A stretch of DNA of 64,000 bases from Sabellastarte sp. h YS-2021 (taxonomy: Eukaryota > Annelida > Polychaeta > Sabellida > Sabellidae). A program made the translations under genes and the position numbers. Below, piece by piece: positions 11,059-22,178 of the stretch. The stretch is from the NCBI GenBank assembly GCA_964017235.1, contig OZ024933.1, positions 91,727,432 through 91,791,431 on the forward strand, read 5' to 3'. The notes beneath the pieces are model-generated. The model was not told where the DNA came from and ran no database searches. It worked only from the letters and a program-made list of their open reading frames with translations. How positions within the stretch are numbered: position 1 is the stretch's first letter; each line of letters opens with the position of its first letter.

Positions 11059-11609
11059 GAAACTAAGAAAAACCTTGTGCATTTTCCAATGAACAATATT
11101 AAAATACATTATTTTATTAATTGTCCCTTTAATATTGCATCATTAAAAAAGCTTCATGTAAACATGTTCAGAGTATATATGTATTTGAACGTCTGATGGG
11201 ATATGCACAATCCTGACTCCTGTGGTCATCAACTAAGCTTTTATTTTTTTCTTTTATTTTATATAATTTGTGTGAAAGCAGAAATATTTGGACCTGAGAA
11301 ATGAGGAAAGTATGAATATACCTGGTATAATAACTTGTAGCTGTTTTAACACTCTACAAATTATTCAGATTTCAATACATGGAGACTAGCCTTTGATTTA
11401 CAAACACATTTTTTGCATTGAAGAAAATTATAATAATAAAAAAAACATTCGTATAAATTCACTGGTAAATAAACTAATAATTTTTTACTTTAGGTGTTGT
11501 TAATAATGTATTTACCAAATTTGACATGTAAACCAAATACCTAAATATTTGTCTACAAAAATGTTTGGTATTAAAAGTGAAATGGATCAAAAAATTATTC
11601 CAATAAAAC
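11059..11609. other. AT-rich sequence without recognised features
   Basis: No coding signal, repeat or RNA gene could be recognised here. Confidence 0.5.
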
Positions 11610-12779
11610 TAGAGGATCGCTTGCCAAAAAAAGATGTTTTTGCACAGCAAAAACAAAGCGTCCCAAAAAGGATATAAAGGTGAATGCTAAAGTATTAAGA
11701 CAATGCTCTGCTTATAGCCTTATACTGTTGTGATGGCTTGATCCAGATGGCTACTTGGAAGGGATACCCTATGGGTAAAAAATTTCTTCGATATCGCTCG
11801 AGCCCTGTGGCTCAAAAATTTCGTCAAAATCACTCTCGCACGGTTTATAAGCATTTTTGTGTTTTGCGATTTTTTGCAAAAATTTGAAAATTTAAAATGG
11901 CCACCATTTTTGGCGACACAAAAATTCCTTGAAAATTTGAATGGCTACCCTAAAGAGATACCCCATGGGTAAAAAATTTTGTTGAAATTGCTCTATCTCG
12001 CACGGTTTTTGAGATATAAGCATTTTTGTGTTTTGCGAAAAATTCGAAAATTCAAAATGGCCGCCATTTTTGGCGAGACAAAAATTTCTTGAAATTAGGA
12101 ATGGCTACCCTACAGAGATACCCCATGGATCAAAAAATTTGTCAAATTGCTCTATCTAGCACAGTTTTCGAGATATAAGCATTTTTGTGTTTTGCGAGAC
12201 AAAAATTTTTTGAAAATAGTGTAACTTAATCTGGAGAGATACCCTGTGGATCAAAAATTTCGTCAAAATCACTCTATCTCGCACAGTTTATAAGAATTTT
12301 TGTGTTTTGCGCCTGCGGATAAAAAAATTCGTTGAAATCACTCTATCGTGCACAGTTTTCGAGATACAGGCACTTTTGTGTTTTCCTTATTTGGAAAATT
12401 CGTAATGATTAATTAATCATTAATTACTTACCATTTTTTAACCAATCAATGCCCAAATCTAATGATTTCCAGATTTTTATAGAATGAATATAATTGCCAA
12501 GTTTCAGGTGAATAGTTAAAATCCCTTTCACATTATCATCGGGACGAGCTTACCCATCAAAAACACATTTTCGGTCATGTGACCTCTCTGATTGGTCGAA
12601 ATGTCACTGCAGCATATTCCAAAAATAATTCCCCAGGGCTACTGTATAAACTTGCCAAATTTGAAAAGAATCCGCCCAACGGTCACAGAGTTATAAGGAA
12701 AACAAAACGTGGAGCTCACAGAGCCGGCAGAGTCTGATTTCCTCCTATACACAAACAAGCGTCCCTTGCGGGATGCTTA
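11610..12779 (-). mobile_element. Helentron-like non-autonomous element, copy 1
   Basis: This is an inverted copy of the element at 40037-43300. Its right end carries a hairpin at 12757-12778 (arms AAGCGTCCC and GGGATGCTT, one G-T pair, loop TTGC) followed by TTAACT. Its left end begins CTAGAGGATCGC and has AAAACAAAGCGTCCC within 60 bp. The core is about four units of a roughly 160-169-bp tandem repeat (GCATTTTTGTGTTTTGCG, ATGGC[C/A]GCCATTTTTGGCGA). There is no coding sequence. Ends with T next to T at both junctions, a palindrome near one end and a tandem core are traits of Helentron-derived non-autonomous elements. The family assignment is inference. Confidence 0.6.
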
Positions 12780-12944
12780 ACTAACCCAGAACTTGTAGAA
12801 TACAAGTTCTAAAGAATAAAAATGTGATAGTCAACTCTACAAATTCATTTTTAATGATTATATTATTGGCCTGATACTGTTATGTTCATATATACACAAC
12901 TGTATTTCGACAAGCATTGAGTTGTCTCATCAGAGGTATCCATA

Positions 12945-13664
12945 ATGGACCTAAAGTCTAGTGAGCTGGATCTGAGAGGTGCAGACACTCCTTTCCCCAA
13001 AGGGAGACTCTCTGATGAAACACTTGACCTGCTCAATGAAGCCAAGAACAAGTTAGAAATGGACTTTCCTAAAGAGCAGTGCCAAAAGAGCAGCAAGCGC
13101 AGAAGGAGAGACCAAAGCCCAGCCCCAGAACCCAGTACAGTACCTGAAAGGTATCACTACCCACCAGAGTACAAACCTGTGTATCTGAGGCTGAAAAATA
13201 ACTATAGAAAGAAAATCACATTAGCAAGTCAGATCAGCAAAATGCATGGTGAGCTGCTTAAGAAAGTGTACCCATCAATTGTCGAATTTAAATTCAATTT
13301 TAATAGGAACAGGAATGAAAAGATCAAACAAGCCTGGTCACTAATCATTGATGAGTGCAAACAAAGACTCACTAAGGCACTCCTTGATGAAATGGTTGAG
13401 AGATATTCTACAATTAAGAATCTCATCAGCCAGGACTTCGTAGAGCTGGAGAAGATCCTGAGTAATCAGCAGCTGCAGGAAATCAGAGAATCACTGCAGA
13501 AAAGGACCACTGGGATGGCGCCACTTATAGCCATGAGGACACAGCGCCAGTATGTTGCTGTCACTAAACAACCCAACAAACAACCCCCAGTAAAGAAAAG
13601 GAAGTTTGTACCTGCTAATAGAAGGAAAACCACAGACAATAACTTCAATTTGTGCAGCAACTGA
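12945..13664 (+). CDS. Putative ORF1 of a Penelope-like element
   Basis: This is a 239-codon open frame. The N-terminus is acidic, there is a basic patch with SSKRRRRDQSPAPEP near residue 50, a helical Lys/Glu-rich middle with EFKFNFNRNRNEKIKQAW, and a basic C-terminus (PPVKKRKFVPANRR). It stands 90 bp upstream of a recognisable Penelope-like reverse-transcriptase N-terminus in the same orientation, so I read it as the upstream ORF of that element. I do not recognise a catalytic domain; the helices and basic patches suggest nucleic-acid binding. The chosen ATG is the first in frame. The alternative is an unrelated host exon. Confidence 0.45.
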   Translation: MDLKSSELDLRGADTPFPKGRLSDETLDLLNEAKNKLEMDFPKEQCQKSSKRRRRDQSPAPEPSTVPERYHYPPEYKPVYLRLKNNYRKKITLASQISKMHGELLKKVYPSIVEFKFNFNRNRNEKIKQAWSLIIDECKQRLTKALLDEMVERYSTIKNLISQDFVELEKILSNQQLQEIRESLQKRTTGMAPLIAMRTQRQYVAVTKQPNKQPPVKKRKFVPANRRKTTDNNFNLCSN

Positions 13665-13753
13665 GAAAATTATTAAAGTAATCAAGTGAAATTCTCAATC
13701 TCTGTATACTAATCCTTCACTCCTACTAAATATTATTTGTCATACACATTAAT

Positions 13754-14489
13754 GTGGACCAGATAACCGGTGCAATTGCACATAATAAAAGGTACCTTAT
13801 ACACAGAATTTGGTATTCTATATCTTCTTCTATAACGGCTAACTTGAAAGAACAAATTGAACTGGCTTCTTTGGATGCCACACCTGGCATCCTACCAAAA
13901 AACACTAAATTTGATAGTTACATTGGCCATAATGTCATTAACCTATCAAACACTCCACTCACTGAACATCAAGTAAGTGCACTAGAAAAGGGATTCACCT
14001 TCTGCCCAACTCCTGGTGCACCTGACAAATCTGAAATCTGGGATGACTTTAAAGAATTCCACAGAAGATTAGAATTAATGCAATTTTTTAATACTAGCTT
14101 CCAAACTGATGATCTCAACATAAGTCAAAGCATAATTGATTTCATGAATGAAAATGCTGGTACAGATACTTCTGAACTACAGCAACAAACAGACCCTTGC
14201 AAAGAAATAAATAAAACTTTCAAGAACAAATCCACTTGGAAGCCAAACCCTCCAAACAGAACTCTTAACACTTTCAAGAGAGCTTTCAAAATGAACTTGC
14301 TTAAAAGTGAACCACGCCAAAATCACAAACATAATCTCACAAAAGAGCAATGGAAAGGTCTCTTTGATCTTTGAAAAAATCTTGAACTGGTGATTAAAAA
14401 GGCTGATAAAGGATCAGCAGTAGTGGTTATGAACACGACTGACTACCTTAGAGAAGGTTACAGACAACTCAGTGACCCTAAAACAATAA
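13754..14489 (+). mobile_element. Penelope-like element, N-terminal region of the reverse-transcriptase ORF
   Basis: Hallmarks of the conserved N-terminal region of Penelope-like proteins are present in order: INLSNTPLTEHQVSALEKG, FCPTPGAPDKSEIWDDF, HRRLELMQFF, then NLTKEQWKGLFDL and VIKKADKGSAVVVMNTTDY ending GYRQLSDPKT. One in-frame stop splits the region. The RT core and the GIY-YIG endonuclease that should follow are missing, because the frame passes directly into a DDE transposase. The copy is therefore a remnant. Confidence 0.75.
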
Positions 14490-15492
14490 AGGATGCCTTT
14501 TTGAGCAGAATGACCGATGTCTGCACTGATGTACCATCAGAATTAATTATGAATTTTGACCAAACTTCCGTTAAGATGGTCCCAGCAAGTCAGTGGACCC
14601 TTGAAGAAAGGGGAATCAGACAAGTGGATATTGTCAAGCTAGATGACAAAAGGGAGTTTACAGGCCTCTTTGGCTTTACACTGAGTGGTAAACTACTTCC
14701 ACCACAGCTGATCTACTCAGGAAAGAGTGAAAGATGTCACCCAAATGTATTGTTCCCTAAGTCACGGCATATCACACACTCTGATACTCACTGGTCGAAT
14801 ACACAAACTATGATTCAATATGCAGAGAACATCCCATATGTTTCAAACTTGAAGAGAGGTCTATGGTATACCAGATAAAAAGGTTGTGGCACTGATGGAC
14901 ATATTTGCAGCTCACCAGACCCAAGATTTTCTGTACAGGTTACGCAGGGCAAATATTCAGCCTATGTTTCTTCCAGCTGGATGTACGGGGCAACTGCAGC
15001 CAATGGATCTGGCAGTAAACGATGAATTTAAGCGGAAATTGAAAAGCAAATTTACTCAATTCTATAGAAAAATCTTGACAATGGCCAAAATATTCAAGAT
15101 ATAAATGTAGATCTTGCAACATCTGCCATGAAACCAAGGAAAGTCAAAGTCAAAGTTGGGGTTTAACGTCCCGTTCAACAGCCAGGGTCATATTGGGACA
15201 GGTCCTCAGCATTGCCACTTGTGGGACTCGAACCCACATAGGTGACAGCCTATGATTAGATGCCAAACTTGCTAACCACTAGGCCACCGAGGACCTTATG
15301 AAACCAAGGAATTATGCAAGGTGGATCATTGAAGTTTTCAAGGATATAGAAACTCAGGCCACTATGGTAAAGCATGGCTGGGAGCAGTCAGGCCTCTCAG
15401 ATTACCTGGCAGATAAAGTGGGCAAGTTGCCTGAGAAGCCTGTAGAAGCTTCTAGTCGTCCAGGAATCTTTGACATTTTTAATAAAAACTAA
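14490..15492 (+). pseudogene. pogo-type DDE transposase remnant
   Basis: This is the C-terminal two thirds of a DDE-1 (pogo/Tc1-mariner superfamily) transposase. It shows VPSELIMNFDQTSVKMVPA with the first catalytic Asp, RGIRQVDIVKLDDKREFTG, LPPQLIYSGKSERCHP, THSDTHWSNTQTM, ALMDIFAAHQT with the second Asp, and FLPAGCTGQLQPMDLAVN with the third. The DNA-binding N-terminus is missing and replaced by Penelope-like sequence. The frame shifts near 14870, and a SINE splits the last part (15142-15297). The last block, from about 15298, reads PRNYARWIIEVFKDIE to the stop at 15490-15492. No terminal inverted repeats were recognised. Confidence 0.8.
15128..15311 (-). repeat. tRNA-derived SINE, family A
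   Basis: The body (15142-15297, 156 bp) on the minus strand lies between perfect 14-bp repeats ATGAAACCAAGGAA (15128-15141, 15298-15311). It is near-identical to the SINE at 3790-3943 and sits inside the DDE transposase remnant. Confidence 0.92.
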
Positions 15493-15559
15493 GTTTTGTT
15501 TTGTTGTACTGACGATTTAAAATTTAAGAAAACATTAGTTGAAAATTAAACAGTATTAA

Positions 15560-15830
15560 AGTATTAAAATTCATACTTGCGAACAATGCTGCTATAGTTA
15601 TAAGTATACTAGTAGTTACTTCTTTAGGTCTTCAGCTGACAATTTGTAGACAGTGTTAGTCAAAGTATTAGAATTCAGAATTGTGAACACTGTTGCTATA
15701 GTTATAAGTATACTAGTAGTTACTTTTTAGAACTTCAGTTGACATTTTGTGGACAGTATTAGTCTAGGTACAGTATTTAAATTCATTGTTGTGAACACTG
15801 CTGCTATAATTATAAGTATACTAGTACATA
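15560..15830. repeat. About 105-bp tandem repeat, 2.5 copies
   Basis: GTATTA(A/G)AATTCA recurs at 15560 and 15665, with a diverged GTATTTAAATTCA at 15773. Each is followed by GCTATA(G/A)TTATAAGTATACTAG. No coding content. Confidence 0.85.
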
Positions 15831-16099
15831 CATTAGTAGCATGTATAAAAGTATTTTCAGTTCAATTATACCAAATTGTATTTTATACAGGTATACATAA
15901 ATGACACAATGAAAATATCTATGTTCTTATATCTTAGAATATATTTCAGGAGATTAACCACACAGTGTCTGGTATTAGTAAAACAAATCAACAAACTTTA
16001 ATAGTGCCAATTTAATTTTAAAGGGAAAACCACGAACATTAATAGCTGCGAACATTTCTCATTTTACAGTACCCTGCTAGAAACTAAGTAATATCACTG
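15831..16099. other. AT-rich sequence without recognised features
   Basis: No gene or repeat was recognised here. Confidence 0.4.
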
Positions 16100-16790
16100 A
16101 ATATTAAAGGGGAACAGTTCTGGAGTTTTCAGGAACTTTGACACAAGCTGTGATTTGATGGCACAACACAATTTCCAATAATAATATTTAGCAGTTCACA
16201 AAAGTTAAAGATAGTCTCACAACTAGAGTTCTCGCCTCCAACCTCTGAGTCCGCCGGTTCGAATCTCGGGCCAGGCGCTTCATGTTGGAAAGTTGGTAGT
16301 TACTTGCTGATGCCCGGTGGTTTGCAGTGCAGTATGCACTGGCTTCCTCCACCTGTAAAACTACCCATCGCAATATGACCCTGGCTGTTGAACGCGACGT
16401 AAAACAACAAATAAATCTAAGTCTCAGAACTGATTCCAAAGCCTGAACAGTTTTGGACTGTTGAGGAGCTCAATAAGTGGCAAACTTAAATGCAATAATT
16501 AACTTCAATTGAATTCAGCAGTTCACAAAAGTTAAAGATAGTCCTGGAACTATCACAAAATTGTAAAGCTTGAACAATTCTGGATTGTTTGGGAACTTGA
16601 TAAATGCCAGTTTTGATGCCATAATAAAGTGGCCATTCCATGTTCATGTCATCTACAGAACTGTCCTGAATTTTAATTCTGAACTTTTGGCGCCAGTTCG
16701 TGAACCTAGTTCCGGAACTTGGTCACGCAAGGAACAGAACTTTCAGGAACTGTTCATCATCATTTCGCCGGGGTTAACTTAAGTAGTTCC
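16100..16790. repeat. GTTCAGGA-type tandem repeat interrupted by a SINE
   Basis: GCAGTTCACAAAAGTTAAAG occurs at about 16192 and again at about 16517, each followed by related sequence (CCTGAACAGTTTTGGACTG against CTTGAACAATTCTGGATTG). Without the SINE between them the period is about 120 bp. The same CAGGAACT/GTTCAGGA vocabulary is seen at 9610-9740, so it is a dispersed repeat. Confidence 0.65.
16213..16431 (+). repeat. Diverged tRNA-derived SINE (family B relative)
   Basis: Plus strand. It has a B box like GGTTCGAATCTCGG, then AAGTTGGTAGTTACTTGC, ACTGGCTTCCTCC, CAATATGACCCTGGCTG and TTGAACGCGACGTAAAAC. Imperfect flanking repeats AGTCTCACAACT and AGTCTCAGAACT point to a target duplication. 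It is more diverged than the other family B copies. Confidence 0.75.
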
Positions 16791-16983
16791 ATGCCTTTAC
16801 TATAGAGTGGACCTCCCGTTTCAGACAACCCCTATTCTTTACCAAGGTAATGAACAACAAATTATCAAGCAATATTTCTATATTTCCCATATATAGCTAC
16901 TGACTTAGCTAGACCCCTAAACAGATGGATGGCTTGTGCTATATTTCTTGAACAAGATGGCTTGTTAATGTCACCCAAACCGC

Positions 16984-17313
16984 ATGTCACACCAAAACCA
17001 TCTTATGCTGCCATCTCAAACACCACAATGTAGCACTTCCTCACAGCAACATGTAGCTTCCCCAAAAACCTGGTGGAATTCCATGCAGTATGCTCCACAA
17101 ACATCTGCTCCTCCTGACTACTCCATCCTGCACAATCAACCACATGCTGAGACTACTTTCACTAATCCACCACAAAGGGTTGAAACAACTGTTGAAGCTC
17201 TTAATTTCCAGATTGGAAGCCAACCCCACCACCAACTAAAGCCTACTACCACTTCCATTGAAAAAGTTGTATACAACAACCCCAAAATTTATTTGTTAAA
17301 ACTTTCTGTATAG
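16984..17313 (+). CDS. Unrecognised Pro/Gln/Ser-rich ORF
   Basis: This 109-codon open frame is rich in Ser, Pro, Gln, Thr and His (STSSQQHVASPKTWW, PQTSAPPDYSILHNQPH). No domain was recognised. The composition looks like a disordered protein segment or one exon of a larger gene. Neighbouring sequence gives no splice site that I would trust. It may also be chance. Confidence 0.25.
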   Translation: MSHQNHLMLPSQTPQCSTSSQQHVASPKTWWNSMQYAPQTSAPPDYSILHNQPHAETTFTNPPQRVETTVEALNFQIGSQPHHQLKPTTTSIEKVVYNNPKIYLLKLSV

Positions 17314-18518
17314 AGTGCTGTTCACTCACATTATTTACAATCCAACAGTGTTTTGATTTAATGCAACAATTCTGTGTGCATATTCTGTGTTTATACACAA
17401 GAACTATGTGGGTTTTTTTTGCCTTTCGTGGTAGTGCTTTATCATTATATTTCACAATTTTTTTTTGTTTTTCTTCATATTACATATAGTTCAGTACATT
17501 TCTTTGCAGTGCTCATCTGCACCTGAAAAGTTTCCAGTGATGAAGTCCTAGTCACTGAGGTGTGTTTCCATAACCAAAACAAAAACACTGTTATCTCTTA
17601 AAGCACTTTCACATGGATCTGCTTAACAGTTCTGATGCTATATTGACAAGTTGTTTCATAATAATATTGTTCTTGTACAGGCACATATTTTACAGTTTTT
17701 AATTAGTACTGTGTTTGTTAATGTGTTACAATGGATATATTTCATGTACTATTTCATAAAGACTTACTTTTACTTTTTTGGCATTAAAGGTACTGTCAGA
17801 CGTTATTGTTTCTGGTATGGAACTTAAGGTTGCCTTCCACACACGTTATTTCAGAAGTTATATATATTACAGTACATGTGTTTATGTGTGTGAGTACAAT
17901 TACATTCAAACGTTGAATAATGTTTACTTCTGAATAGCTATTTCTTAAATTTTTTTTTTACTAGTGGTATTTGTTGGTTTTCATGTACTGCTGTGGTTTG
18001 TAGTTTAAAGGTGCTTGCAGCTGTTCTATTTTGTTATTTGTTTCAGACGTTGTAATATTAATAACTAAGAGTCGTTGCCATGTTGAGTCGTTTTGTGGTA
18101 TGTACTGTGCTCTTTACTATACTAATTAGAACATTTTTTAGAGGTTACTTGTTTGGTAGACATATTTTTTATGTTTTTATGTTTTATGTAATACACATTC
18201 ATCAATATCAACTTGGATTGACAATTTGAGTTATGACGTCTACACTCTTATGGTTGTTTCTTTCTGACTTGTACTACTCTTGGAACCGGTATTAAAATAT
18301 CTTTGAATACACAGTACCTCTATTTTACATTATTTGTTTATCAGCATTATTGCTACTGCAAACTTGATTGGTCATCAAATTTCAATTGTTCTTTTATAAT
18401 TAATGCTTACCAGTTAATGAGTGATAGGATCATTTTTTTTGAAGAATTGATATCAATAGCATTTAGTTGTATAACCCCCTTCTCTTTGAGAAACTTGAAC
18501 AGGCTAGAACACTGTTGG
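17314..18518. other. AT-rich sequence without recognised genes
   Basis: Homopolymer runs and low complexity only. The last part abuts the first copy of the 2.55-kb unit. Confidence 0.5.
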
Positions 18519-18558
18519 TTCACTTTATATGTTATAGTTTATTCAATAATCTTTTCAG

Positions 18559-18621
18559 GTGACGAATCACTTAGTAAATCACAAGGACCTTCATTCTGGA
18601 GCAGTGCAACAGTTCACGAAG
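18559..18621 (+). CDS. Coding exon of a host gene (copy A)
   Basis: This 63-nt exon has acceptor CTTTTCAG and donor GTTAGT. In the frame that continues into the next exon it reads DESLSKSQGPSFWSSATVHE, leaving one base that joins AT of the exon at 20186 to make an Asp codon. The preceding exon must lie upstream of 18519, because the repeat unit begins only 40 bp before the acceptor. Another frame is also open, so the reading is probable rather than certain. Donor sequence is changed in copies B and C. Confidence 0.55.
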
Positions 18622-19111
18622 GTTAGTAGCTGCAGGCTGCCTCTTTTGTATTATGTCTACGAATTAAAAAGGGTAATTCAAGTTTATCAAACATGCAGGC
18701 CATATGTCTTAATACACAGAATATAATTTAATGTCCAGTAAGGGATTTTTGTATATGAGAGTAAAATCTGGCTCTGCGAGCTATTATGTAGATTTTTTTT
18801 TTTCAAATTTGACAGATGTATGCTGTAGCACTGGGAAATTGTTCACATGAAGTCACATAACCAAAAATATGTCTTTTCAATGGGTGTGTTTGTCCGAGTG
18901 ATAGCTTAAAGAGCAATGTAAGAAATATAGACAACAAAACTGCTTCTATCTCTAAAATCTTGCCAGATAGAACAATTTCAACAAATGTTGGCCCAATATG
19001 GCTCTAACGAAAGTATTATGCTAAGGATTAGGCAGTCATGTTTTTTATTTGTGGGATGCATCTTTTTTCCCCTGCAAAAACAATCTCTGTTTTTACATGC
19101 AATTCTCTAGT

Positions 19112-19471
19112 TACCCCACAGCCTTAAAAGGTTTGGGGTATTGTTTTTGGGCGGCGGGCAAATCTTGTCCGGGCTGTATCTCAGATACTATAAACGGTCG
19201 GGTGTTGATACTTGGTAGGGACATTAGTTAGGGGGTGTAGGTGTGCATTGTCATAGTGTGACCTTGACCTGACCTTTGACCTTGCCGTAGTGACCTTGAC
19301 TTTAGAAATCTTGCCTGGGCCATATCTCGGAAGCCGTAAGGTGTAGGATGTTGATATTTGGTAGGGACAATGGTGAGGGAGCATAGGTGTGTAACATCAT
19401 TGTGTGACCATGATTTTTTTCTTTTCTGTTATCTTCTGGTGTCCCTCAATATTTCCTAAGGCTGTGGGGTA
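19112..19471. mobile_element. 360-bp TIR element with internal dimer (MITE-like)
   Basis: Perfect 15-bp terminal inverted repeats TACCCCACAGCCTTA (19112-19126) and its complement (19457-19471). Inside are two copies of a roughly 165-bp unit with GACCTTGACCTGACC and ATATCTCGGAAGCCG. It is present in all three tandem units (again at 29177-29536; broken by the LINE in copy B), so it predates the triplication. No target duplication was clear. Confidence 0.7.
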
Positions 19472-20185
19472 CGTGCATCTCTGATGCTATTTTTTTTCCT
19501 GTGTTGGCGTCATCGCCCATTCCATTGTAGCTGGATATGGTCACAGATCCAGACATGACTTTAAAATGATTAATGATTTCTTAGTTTATAGAACTAATTA
19601 AAAGAAAGAAAGGCAAATAACTAAAATCACAGTGTCTTATCCATGCACAATATATATCATTACATAAGGTTATATTATACTCAGTGCTGTGTACATACTA
19701 GTTTTACAGGTTTGTATATTTTTCACTCTTTAGCCATTAATGGCTGCGGGGTATTGCTTTTATCCATCATCTGAATAGATAGGGTGTGCCTGCCAACCAT
19801 GTTCAAAACAGATCTCTCCAATTTGAAGGTGAAAGAATTCAAAACTAGAGATGCTCTTTGGGCCTCAAGTTTGAAATACCAATGTCATGGTCTGACCTCA
19901 TTTTATCTTGGCCTGTGATCTTGTAAAAATTGTACCTGGACAATATCTTGTTATCCAGGATGAAAATGTTTAAATGTGTCAGGCTTAGGAAGTGTAGGAG
20001 TGCAATATCATGGTGAGATCTAAGTGTGACCTTTAACCTTTAATCAATGGCCATTTTGACAGGATGTGGGCTACCAGCTATTTGTTATAAGTTATCAAAG
20101 ATGAAAAAAACAGTATTTCCCATTATCTACAGCAAATGTCTAAATGACTTTTAACTAACATTCTATTTTAATGTTTTCATATTAG

Positions 20186-20232
20186 ATGAAGAATCAGACA
20201 AAGACTGCAGTGATGACGATAGAAATAATTAA
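20186..20232 (+). CDS. Terminal acidic coding exon (copy A)
   Basis: Acceptor TTTTCATATTAG. Spliced in phase to the exon at 18559 it reads DEESDKDCSDDDRNN then stop TAA (20230-20232). The acidic, Asp/Ser-rich tail is a typical disordered C-terminus. The BEN-like ORF 32 bp downstream would then be either another transcript form or a separate gene. Confidence 0.5.
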
Positions 20233-20263
20233 TAAGTTAATCTAGTGATTTTTTGTTACCAGT

Positions 20264-20680
20264 ATGAACAGGAAATTTGAAGAGTTTGAAGAGAAGTTGC
20301 TGAAGTATTGTACAAAGCAAAAAAAGCTTGGAGACAAGTATAAGAAACTGGAAGCCAAACTCCAGGAGGGACCAGCAGTAACAGGTGGTGGTACGCAGGG
20401 CATTGGAGGCACTAATGCATATCAGGATGCAGTAAAGAATTATAGTGAACAACAGTACCGAGAGGTGCTGAAAACCCTGGCGCTCAAAGTGGCCAAAAGA
20501 CCTATTTCAGGAAAGAAATGTGCTATGTCTGGGGAAACCCCGAGACTGCCATTGGATCAGGAAAAAATGGCGCTCCTGGAAAAACTTTTTTTGGACAAGT
20601 GTCCAACAATGAACCATAAAATATTTATGGAAAAACTTCCAAATATCCAGAAAGTTTTGAGAAGAGATCTCAAATGTTAA
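20264..20680 (+). CDS. BEN-like domain protein fragment, 138 codons (copy A)
   Basis: Residues 1-35 are a Lys/Glu-rich coiled coil (KFEEFEEKLLKYCTKQKKLG). A Gly-rich linker follows, and residues about 75-138 resemble a BEN domain: YREVLKTLALKVAKR, KKCAMSGETPRLPLDQEKM and FMEKLPNIQKVLRRDLK match the pattern of a C-x-S-G turn, a PLD motif and final basic helix. BEN domains bind DNA and act in chromatin repression. The frame is preceded by a good acceptor (TTTTTGTTACCAG), so the ATG may be internal to an exon. Two polyadenylation signals follow at about 20823 and 20847. The family call is tentative. Confidence 0.5.
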   Translation: MNRKFEEFEEKLLKYCTKQKKLGDKYKKLEAKLQEGPAVTGGGTQGIGGTNAYQDAVKNYSEQQYREVLKTLALKVAKRPISGKKCAMSGETPRLPLDQEKMALLEKLFLDKCPTMNHKIFMEKLPNIQKVLRRDLKC

Positions 20681-20822
20681 AAGATAAAGGAACAAACATT
20701 GAGATATTATGTGTGTAAAAATTTTAGTTTTTAGGAGTAGACTGCATTTTAGATTGTAATTTATAATTTTCAAAATGTTTATGTTCTTGATTTAGAGATA
20801 ATATATTTTTGTTACAAATCAA

Positions 20823-20852
20823 AATAAATATGTTTATTTTGAAAGCAATAAA
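20823..20852 (+). promoter_or_regulatory. Candidate polyadenylation signals
   Basis: Two AATAAA hexamers, at about 20823 and 20847, lie 140-170 bp after the BEN-like stop codon and recur in copy C. Confidence 0.45.
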
Positions 20853-22178
20853 AGAAAAGAATAGATCTTAGTTGTTGTTTGAGAGTCAAAATTACCCTGA
20901 TTTTTAAAAGAAAAAAATTGTTAAACATTATTTCATGGTCTTATTTGAGTGGATAAATTCAGTTGTATTCAACCATTTTTACAGTGCTAGATATCTTATA
21001 ATTGTAGAATCTTTTATTATAGACTAAAACTTTTTGATAGTCTTGCAAGCTTAATGACATTTTATTCTGTTTGTTCACTTTATATGTTATGGTTTATTCA
21101 ATAATCTTTTCAGGTGACGAATCACTTAGTAAATCACAAGGACCTTCATTCTGGAGCAGTGCAACAGTTCACAAAGATTAGTAGCTGGAGGCTGCCTCTT
21201 TTGTATTATGTCTACGAATTAAAAAGGGTAATTCAAGTTTATCAAACATGCAGGCCATATGTCTTAATACACAGAATATAATTTAATGCCCAGTAAGGGA
21301 TTTTTGTATATGAGAGTAAAATCTGGCTCTGCGAGCTATTATGTAGATTTTTTTTTTCAAATTTGACAGATGTATGCTGTAGCACTGGGAAATTGTTCAC
21401 ATGAAGTCACATAACCAAAAAATATGTCTTTTCAATGGGTGTGTTTGTCCGGGTGATAGCTTAAAGAGCAATGTAAGAAATATAGACAACAAAACTGCTT
21501 CTATCTCTAAAATCTTGCCAGATAGAACAATTTCAACAAATGTTGGCCCAATATGGCTCTAACGAAAGCATTATGCTAAGGATTAGGCAGTCATGTTTTT
21601 TATTTGTGGGATGCATCTTTTTTCCCCTGCAAAAACAATCTCTGTTTTTACATGCAATTCTCTAGTTACCCCACAGCCTTAAAAGGTTTGGGGTATTGTT
21701 TTTGGGCGGCGGGCAAATCTTGTCCGGGCTGTATCTCAGATACTATAAACGGTCGGGTGTTGATACTTGGTAGGGATAGATAGATAGATAGATAGATAGT
21801 TAAAATTTCAGTGCAAAAACACAAATGTGTCATACTGCACTACATTAAAATAATAAATATACTAATTAATATTTACAACCAACAAATATATACAAACACA
21901 CAATGATTGGAGAAAAAAACAAATCACAAAAGCATAAAAGTTGACTAGAAAACACAAAAGATAAGTATACTACAAAGGTAAAAAAGAACAACAACAAAAA
22001 AGATAAAACATAGAAATAATGAAAGAGTTTAAATATTACAATATAATTTTAAAGAAAGACTAGAAAACCATAACAAGAAAAAGTATGAATTAAAACCACA
22101 ATATAACTATCACAATATTATGCAAGACTAGATTTTACTGAATAAGTTAACATGAAAACAAAGAACAATTTAAATTAA

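Larger units (their letters stand above)
18519..21078 (+). repeat. 2.55-kb tandem unit, copy A
   Basis: This is the first of three direct tandem copies (A 18519-21078, B 21079-28583 with insertions, C 28584-31134). A and C line up with a constant offset of 10,065 bp and differ at only scattered bases. The unit begins GTTCACTTTATATGTTA and ends GACATTTTATTCTGTT. It contains a short exon, a TIR element, a second exon and a BEN-like ORF, so the repeat is a duplicated gene end. Confidence 0.93.

Noticed and set aside
10849-11196. 115-codon ORF with QVISRRVVGRAEETSTY, also seen at 56433-56660 and 60388-60678
   Set aside because: It is the family B SINE read on its minus strand; the same peptide appears wherever the SINE lies.
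19049-19231. 60-codon ORF (repeated at 29114)
   Set aside because: It overlaps the TIR element and its non-coding dimer; it repeats only because the whole unit is duplicated.
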